Below the pieces are notes generated by a model. The model was given only the letters and a program-made list of their open reading frames with translations. It had not been told where the DNA came from and ran no database searches. Shown here piece after piece: positions 59,818 through 64,000 of a stretch of 64,000 nt of DNA (positions are counted from its first letter, which is position 1; each line of letters begins with the position of its first letter). The DNA comes from Paraburkholderia sp. CNPSo 3274 (GTDB lineage: Bacteria > Pseudomonadota > Gammaproteobacteria > Burkholderiales > Burkholderiaceae): contig NZ_JAMBPR010000031.1 of the NCBI RefSeq assembly GCF_024206475.1, positions 1-64,000 of the forward strand, in the 5' to 3' direction. The position numbers and the translations under genes are program-made.

Positions 59818-60846
59818 ATGAGCCCAGCGCCAAAGTCCCTGCCGCATTCCGCGTTCGACACCAGCGTCTTGCCTCGCGATCAGCAGTTTTCCGCATGGCG
59901 CGAGGCGGTGAGCGTCATCTTCGATACGCAGACCGCCGAAGCGCGCGATGCCGGTTTTGGCTCCACCGTGAGTGGCTATCTGTTCGGCGACGTGGTGCTG
60001 GGCTCGATACGCACGGGCGCGCAGCGCTACGACCGCTCGAACGCCAAGATCGGGCGCGACGGCCACGATCAATATGTTCTGCAGTTCTATCTAGGCGGCC
60101 ATTGCCGCGCGCGCGACGGCGGCCCGGAGGCGTGTACGCAACCGGGCGACATGTTCATTGTGGACGCGGCCCAACCGCTCGCAACCGAAGCCACGCAAAG
60201 CGAATTCCTGAATCTGGCGGTGCCGCGGCGCTTGCTCGCCCCTTTGCTGACTGCGCCCGACCAGCAGAGCATGCGTGTGATTCGCGGCGCCGATCCGACG
60301 GTTGCACTATTGCGCGAGCATCTGGGCGCGCTTTACCGGCACGCACCGCAGATGACGCTTACCCACGCCCAGGCCGTCATGCCCGCGACGCTTCAACTCG
60401 CGGCCAGCGCGCTCAATGCGAGCGTGAGCCCGGAACACATGCCGGCGGTTCAGCAATGCGCGTTCGTATCGATCTGCCGCTATGTGGAGAAGCGCCTGAC
60501 CGATCCGCAACTGAACGCGGAATGGGTTGCGCGTGCATTCGGCATGTCGCGCGCCACGCTGTACCGCCTTTTCGAGCAGGAGGGCGGTTTCGCGACTTAT
60601 GTGCGCGAGCGCCGCTTGCGGCGCTGCCGCGAGATGCTCGCCGACCCGGCGCGACGCAGCATGTCTATTGCGGGCATTGCCGCCGCACACGGATTCACCG
60701 ACGCCGCGAACTTCACGCGGGCGTTTCGCCGCTCGATTGGCCTTTCGCCGCGGGCGGTACGCATGCTGGCGCTTAGTGGGGATAGCGAGCTGGCGAAAGA
60801 GGCGACGGCGGACGACTGGCGCTACTGGATGGCCTTGATGCGTTGA
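59818..60846 (+). CDS. AraC-family regulator
   Basis: 342 residues. N-terminal effector domain of the AraC_binding_2 type (DQYVLQFYLGGHCRARDGG). C-terminal double HTH: NAEWVARAFGMSRATLYRLFEQEGGFATYVRERRLRRC and SIAGIAAAHGFTDAANFTRAFRRSIGLSPRAVR (in parts). Target unknown; it stands alone. Confidence 0.85.
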   Translation: MSPAPKSLPHSAFDTSVLPRDQQFSAWREAVSVIFDTQTAEARDAGFGSTVSGYLFGDVVLGSIRTGAQRYDRSNAKIGRDGHDQYVLQFYLGGHCRARDGGPEACTQPGDMFIVDAAQPLATEATQSEFLNLAVPRRLLAPLLTAPDQQSMRVIRGADPTVALLREHLGALYRHAPQMTLTHAQAVMPATLQLAASALNASVSPEHMPAVQQCAFVSICRYVEKRLTDPQLNAEWVARAFGMSRATLYRLFEQEGGFATYVRERRLRRCREMLADPARRSMSIAGIAAAHGFTDAANFTRAFRRSIGLSPRAVRMLALSGDSELAKEATADDWRYWMALMR

Positions 60847-61006
60847 GCATGAATCGCGCGGATCGTGCAAGCCGCGCGTGAGACAAAACAACAAGTATTT
60901 GAGACGTAACGACAGATTTGGCTTCGAGCACCGCCGATTCATTGCCGCGTCATGCGCCTCCTGCAAAGATGCAGGCGCCTGCGAGATCCAGGCAAACGGG
61001 GGAAAC

Positions 61007-61342
61007 ATGAAAAAGGCCCACAAAAGGCCGCGTCAAGGCGGCCTGTACTACTACGAAGCGGCGTATTCGCTCGAACTCGCGCGCGGCGCGTCGCATATTT
61101 CCAGCATGCTTTCGGCGGCGACACAGGAAGGCGCCGTCCACGAAGTGATGCACGAATTCATCGCGACCCACGGCAGGGCCGCGCTGGACGCGTTTTGCTG
61201 GCTGCTGGCCGAGCGGCTGGAAAAGCGTGGCTGCGCGGCGGCTGCCATGAAAGCCCGGGACTTCGACGGGTCCCGCCGGATGCGGGAGCTGGCCTGCGCA
61301 AAGATCCACGCAATGGTCTTGCTGAACAACGCGTCGAATTGA
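61007..61342 (+). CDS. Hypothetical protein (111 residues)
   Basis: From ATG 61007, preceded by GGGGGAAA. It begins MKKAHKRPRQGGLYYYEAAY and is helical (ELARGASHISSML; VHEVMHEFIATHGRAALDAFCWLLAERLEKRG, in parts). No signal peptide or known domain. Convergent with the chemoreceptor. Confidence 0.55.
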   Translation: MKKAHKRPRQGGLYYYEAAYSLELARGASHISSMLSAATQEGAVHEVMHEFIATHGRAALDAFCWLLAERLEKRGCAAAAMKARDFDGSRRMRELACAKIHAMVLLNNASN

Positions 61343-61396
61343 GGCGGCCGGTTCGCCGGCGCCGCCTCGATCGCTTCGAGTATTTCGTGAGTGCGC

Positions 61397-62944
61397 TCAG
61401 CGGGCGAGCCTGAACGCTCCAACGGCATCGCGCAGCGAGTCGGCCTGCTCGCTGAGCGCCATGGCGGCCGCGGCCGCTTCTTCCACGAGCGCGGCGTTCT
61501 GCTGCGAGACCTGGTCCATCTGCGTGACCGCGAGATTCACCTGCTCGATGCCGTCGCGCTGCTCTTCGGACGCGTTTGCGATCTCGTGCATGATGGTCGT
61601 CACGCGGCCAATGGACTCGCCAATCTCGTTCATCGTCTCGCCGGCCGAGCGCACATACTCCGAGCCCGACGAAACGTGTTCGACCGATTCGGCGATCAGC
61701 GTTTTGATCTCTTTGGCGGCGGCCGCCGAACGCTGCGCAAGCGAGCGCACCTCGCTCGCGACAACGGCGAATCCGCGGCCCTGTTCGCCCGCGCGCGCAG
61801 CTTCCACCGCCGCATTGAGCGCGAGGATATTGGTCTGGAAAGCAATGCCTTCGATGATGCCGGTGATATCGGCGATCTTCTGCGAGCTGCCGTCGATGCG
61901 CTCCATCGTCTGCACCGCGTTGCTCACGACCTGCGAGCCGCGATTGGCGACTTCCTGCGCGCTGTTGGCGAGCGTTTGCGCGGTGCGCGCGTTCTCGGCG
62001 TTCTGCTTGACCGTCGCGGTGAGCTGCTCCATGCTCGCGGCCGTTTCCTGAAGCGAGGCCGCCTGCTCTTCGGTGCGCTGCGACAGGTCGTCGTTGCCAG
62101 CGGCAATCTGGCGCGTCGCCGTGGAAATGGACTCGGAGCTATGGCTGACCTTGCGCAACGTGTGTGCGAGGGCGTCCTGCATGGCCTTGAGGCTCGCCAC
62201 GAGGCGGCCCATTTCGTCGCTGGAACGCGTTTCGAGGTTCGCGGTCAGGTCGCCGTCCGCAATGCGCTGGAGTGCGCCCTGAACGTTCTCGAGAGGCGCT
62301 GCGATCGCGCGGTGCAATCCCGCGGCGCACACGCCCGCCACCGCGAGGCCGAGCACGATCAGCGCGATGCTGCCGGCCCGCAGCCACGAATAGCGGTCCT
62401 GCGCGCGGTCGAACGCCTGCTCGCCATGCGCCTTCTGCCATGCCTCCAGCGCAGTCGAGGCCTTGGTAAGCGCGACCGAGAGCGGCGGAATCTGCTTCAT
62501 CGCGATATCGTCCTGACCCTGGCGGTCGCCTTGCTTGATCGCGGCCATGAGCGGCTGGATGCCTTGCTCCAGCATGCCGGTGAGGGCGACCTGAACGCCG
62601 TCGGCGAGCGCCTGTTCTTCGGGGTCGTGCGGCAGTGAACGGTAAACCTCCCACGCCTTGTTCGAGGTGGCGAGATAGTTCTGCGCTTTTTCGAGCAAAG
62701 GCAGAACGTCGGGCGCGTCGGGGTGCAGGAGGATGCGGTCGAGCGTCGTGCGCGCGATAGTCAGATTCAGGTTCGTCTTGCCGATGTTGATGGCGGCGAC
62801 CAGCTGGTTCGAGTAGGCATAGCCGAGCGCCGTATTGGTGCGCGACATGCCCGCAAGGCCGGAAACGCCGGCTGCCACGATCAGCAAGGCCAGCACTCCG
62901 ACCGCGATGCGCAGACGGACAGAGATAGAGAGTCGTGCAAACAC
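61397..62944 (-). CDS. Methyl-accepting chemotaxis protein (four-helix-bundle sensor)
   Basis: 515 residues; GTG start at 62944 with GGAG 8 bases upstream. N-terminal helix SVRLRIAVGVLALLIVAAGV, periplasmic four-helix-bundle region (TNTALGYAYSNQLVAAINIGKTNLNLTIAR, in parts), second helix LRAGSIALIVLGLAVAGVCAAGL, HAMP and signalling coil with tip GIAFQTNILALNAAVEAARAG. No C-terminal pentapeptide. A sigma-28-type promoter lies upstream. Confidence 0.9.
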   Translation of the reverse strand: MFARLSISVRLRIAVGVLALLIVAAGVSGLAGMSRTNTALGYAYSNQLVAAINIGKTNLNLTIARTTLDRILLHPDAPDVLPLLEKAQNYLATSNKAWEVYRSLPHDPEEQALADGVQVALTGMLEQGIQPLMAAIKQGDRQGQDDIAMKQIPPLSVALTKASTALEAWQKAHGEQAFDRAQDRYSWLRAGSIALIVLGLAVAGVCAAGLHRAIAAPLENVQGALQRIADGDLTANLETRSSDEMGRLVASLKAMQDALAHTLRKVSHSSESISTATRQIAAGNDDLSQRTEEQAASLQETAASMEQLTATVKQNAENARTAQTLANSAQEVANRGSQVVSNAVQTMERIDGSSQKIADITGIIEGIAFQTNILALNAAVEAARAGEQGRGFAVVASEVRSLAQRSAAAAKEIKTLIAESVEHVSSGSEYVRSAGETMNEIGESIGRVTTIMHEIANASEEQRDGIEQVNLAVTQMDQVSQQNAALVEEAAAAAMALSEQADSLRDAVGAFRLAR

Positions 62945-63003
62945 GAAGTTGGCTCCAGAACGCGAGGGGCTACGTAGCAGAAAAACGGTCGTGCTTCGCG
63001 CGT

Positions 63004-63030
63004 GAGACGGCAAAGCACTGAACCTGTTTA
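63004..63030 (-). promoter_or_regulatory. Sigma-28 (FliA) type promoter of the chemoreceptor gene
   Basis: On the minus strand TAAA (63030-63027), exactly 15 bases, then GCCGTCTC (63011-63004). This fits TAAA-N15-GCCGATAA at the conserved GCCG, 60 bases before the GTG start. Confidence 0.55.
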
Positions 63031-63119
63031 CGGCTCTGGGTGAAGGAACTGAAGGTCGGCGCCGGAGTCTTTGCGCAATGGTGGTTTTCCCCAGTTTATT
63101 GGGGGGAATCGCGCGCGCC

Positions 63120-63905
63120 TCAGCGCGCCACGGATTTGAAGAGGCGGTTCTTTTCGAGTGTCGCCGCGTCGGGCGTTTTGGCGTTTTCTTCCGCGCTTGC
63201 GGGGGCGCTGGTGTCTTCGAGCGCTGGCCGGTGGCCGCAAGCGATGTGAACGCGCATTCGCGGCCGCGCTCGTCGCCGTGCAGGCGCACATCGGCGGCTT
63301 CGAACGTCACGTCCGCGCGCGCGTTCCAGAGCAGGGTGGCCACGTCTTCGAGCGTGGCCGTCTGCGCCATGGCGATGCCGTCGCGTCCCCGGTAATACGG
63401 TCGGCCCTTTGGAAACGGTGGTGATGCTGCTGTAGATGCACGGCTCCGCGCCGAAGATCGTGCCCGCGGCGAGCGCCTCGCGCTTGCGGCTCACCTGCTT
63501 CTTGCGGCACAGGCTTGCGACGTCTTCGGCGCGGTAGATGCTCTTCGATAGTGGGGGCTCGGTCGTCGTTGCTGCTGATTCAGGCGTGGCGGGCGCGGCG
63601 CCTGGAGGCTGGTCCGTTGCGACGTCGTCATCGTTGCCCTCGTCGTCGAGGATGTCGAGCAGCGAGACGAGGTTCTCGATATCGGCGTCCGCCGTGAGTC
63701 TCGGCTTGAGCGCCGCGACGAGTGCGGCTTTGCTCGCCTGCCAGTTCGTGCGCGTGACGTACGGCGGCTCGAATACGGCATCGCTCCCCGTACTGGCCAC
63801 GACGAGTTCCTTGCGCGGAATCGACGCGCTGATCTGGGCGTGTTCGCGCACGGTTTCGTCGAACGCGTCTATGAGCGGTACGCCGTAGAACGTAGGAGCT
63901 CCGCG
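63120..63905 (-). pseudogene. Unidentified gene with paired frame shifts
   Basis: Coding signal on the minus strand starts near 63905 (GAPTFYGVPLIDAF, then IPRKELVVASTG and NLVSLLDILDDEG), moves by one base near 63405 into another frame (YYRGRDGIAMAQTATLEDVATLL) and returns near 63235 to the first frame (AEENAKTPDAATLEKNRLFK, then SVAR and stop at 63120). High GC at third positions follows the switched path. No start codon with a ribosome site is visible. I do not recognise the family. Confidence 0.5.
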
Positions 63906-63934
63906 CGAGTTCCGCGCGGATCGCGCAGGAGCCG

Positions 63935-64000
63935 TTACATGCGCTGCGCGTCGAGACCGAGCGCGTCGCCGTCGGGGATCTCGCTACCGAGGTACGGGCA
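63935..64000 (-). CDS. C-terminal end of an unidentified protein (partial)
   Basis: The minus strand from 64000 reads CPYLGSEIPDGDALGLDAQR-M and stops at 63935-63937. GC-rich third positions suggest real coding. The gene begins outside the window and lies just upstream of the frame-disrupted gene, perhaps in the same operon. Confidence 0.5.
   Translation of the reverse strand, partial: CPYLGSEIPDGDALGLDAQRM

Noticed and set aside
1..64000. CRISPR arrays, rRNA and tRNA genes
   Set aside because: No regularly spaced repeat series or recognisable RNA gene was found when reading both strands.

Overview
The window looks like a stretch of chromosome from a high-GC betaproteobacterium of the Burkholderia / Paraburkholderia / Caballeronia group. 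This is judged from strong GC bias at third codon positions, gene density, a DUF4148 secreted protein, many LysR regulators and the oxidative (non-phosphorylated) L-arabinose pathway. That assignment is inference; no rRNA or tRNA gene is present to confirm it.

Layout. 1-248: right end of an IS256-type insertion sequence. 0.3-6.4 kb: mixed genes (SYLF-domain protein, Tat-exported alkylsulfatase, LpxL-like acyltransferase, a 68-residue orphan, a methyltransferase). 6.4-27.4 kb: a sugar-acid and pentose island. It holds a LysR regulator, an L-arabonate-type dehydratase, an MFS carrier, 2-keto-3-deoxy-L-arabonate dehydratase, L-arabinose/D-galactose 1-dehydrogenase, the AraFGH importer, a GntR/FCD regulator, a second CUT2 importer, a YtfQRT-YjfF-type galactofuranose importer and a second, near-duplicate dehydratase. 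27.4-34.9 kb: SDR/LysR pair, LysR plus amino-acid-type binding protein plus aspartoacylase-like hydrolase, a histidine kinase that has lost its catalytic core, and an epoxide hydrolase. 35-38 kb: peroxide and stress genes (OhrR, DUF4148, Ohr, OsmC-like, GntR). 38-48.5 kb: signalling (GNAT, EAL phosphodiesterase, GGDEF cyclase, HD protein, 7TM histidine kinase, hotdog thioesterase, receiver protein, chemoreceptor). 48.5-56.3 kb: LacI regulator and a CUT1 transporter / GH42 beta-galactosidase operon. 56.3-64 kb: small enzymes (flavin split-barrel, FRG-domain, YciI-like, NUDIX), DeoR and AraC regulators, a second chemoreceptor and a frame-disrupted gene at the right edge.

How the genes fit together. 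AraFGH imports L-arabinose. The Gfo/Idh dehydrogenase, the IlvD/Edd dehydratase and the AraD-type dehydratase then take it toward alpha-ketoglutarate semialdehyde; the lactonase and the semialdehyde dehydrogenase are not in the window. With the galactofuranose-type importer and the LacI-controlled GH42 operon, the theme is use of arabinose- and galactose-containing plant polysaccharides such as arabinogalactan (inference). Candidate operators support local control: GTATAC palindromes before the two CUT2 operons, a perfect 16-bp palindrome before the GH42 operon, and three matching palindromes around ohrR and ohr.

The least explained parts are the 7TM kinase / hotdog / receiver / HD cluster (42.4-46.6 kb), the kinase with a missing core (32.5-33.2 kb), and the gene at 63.1-63.9 kb whose coding signal switches frame and back.
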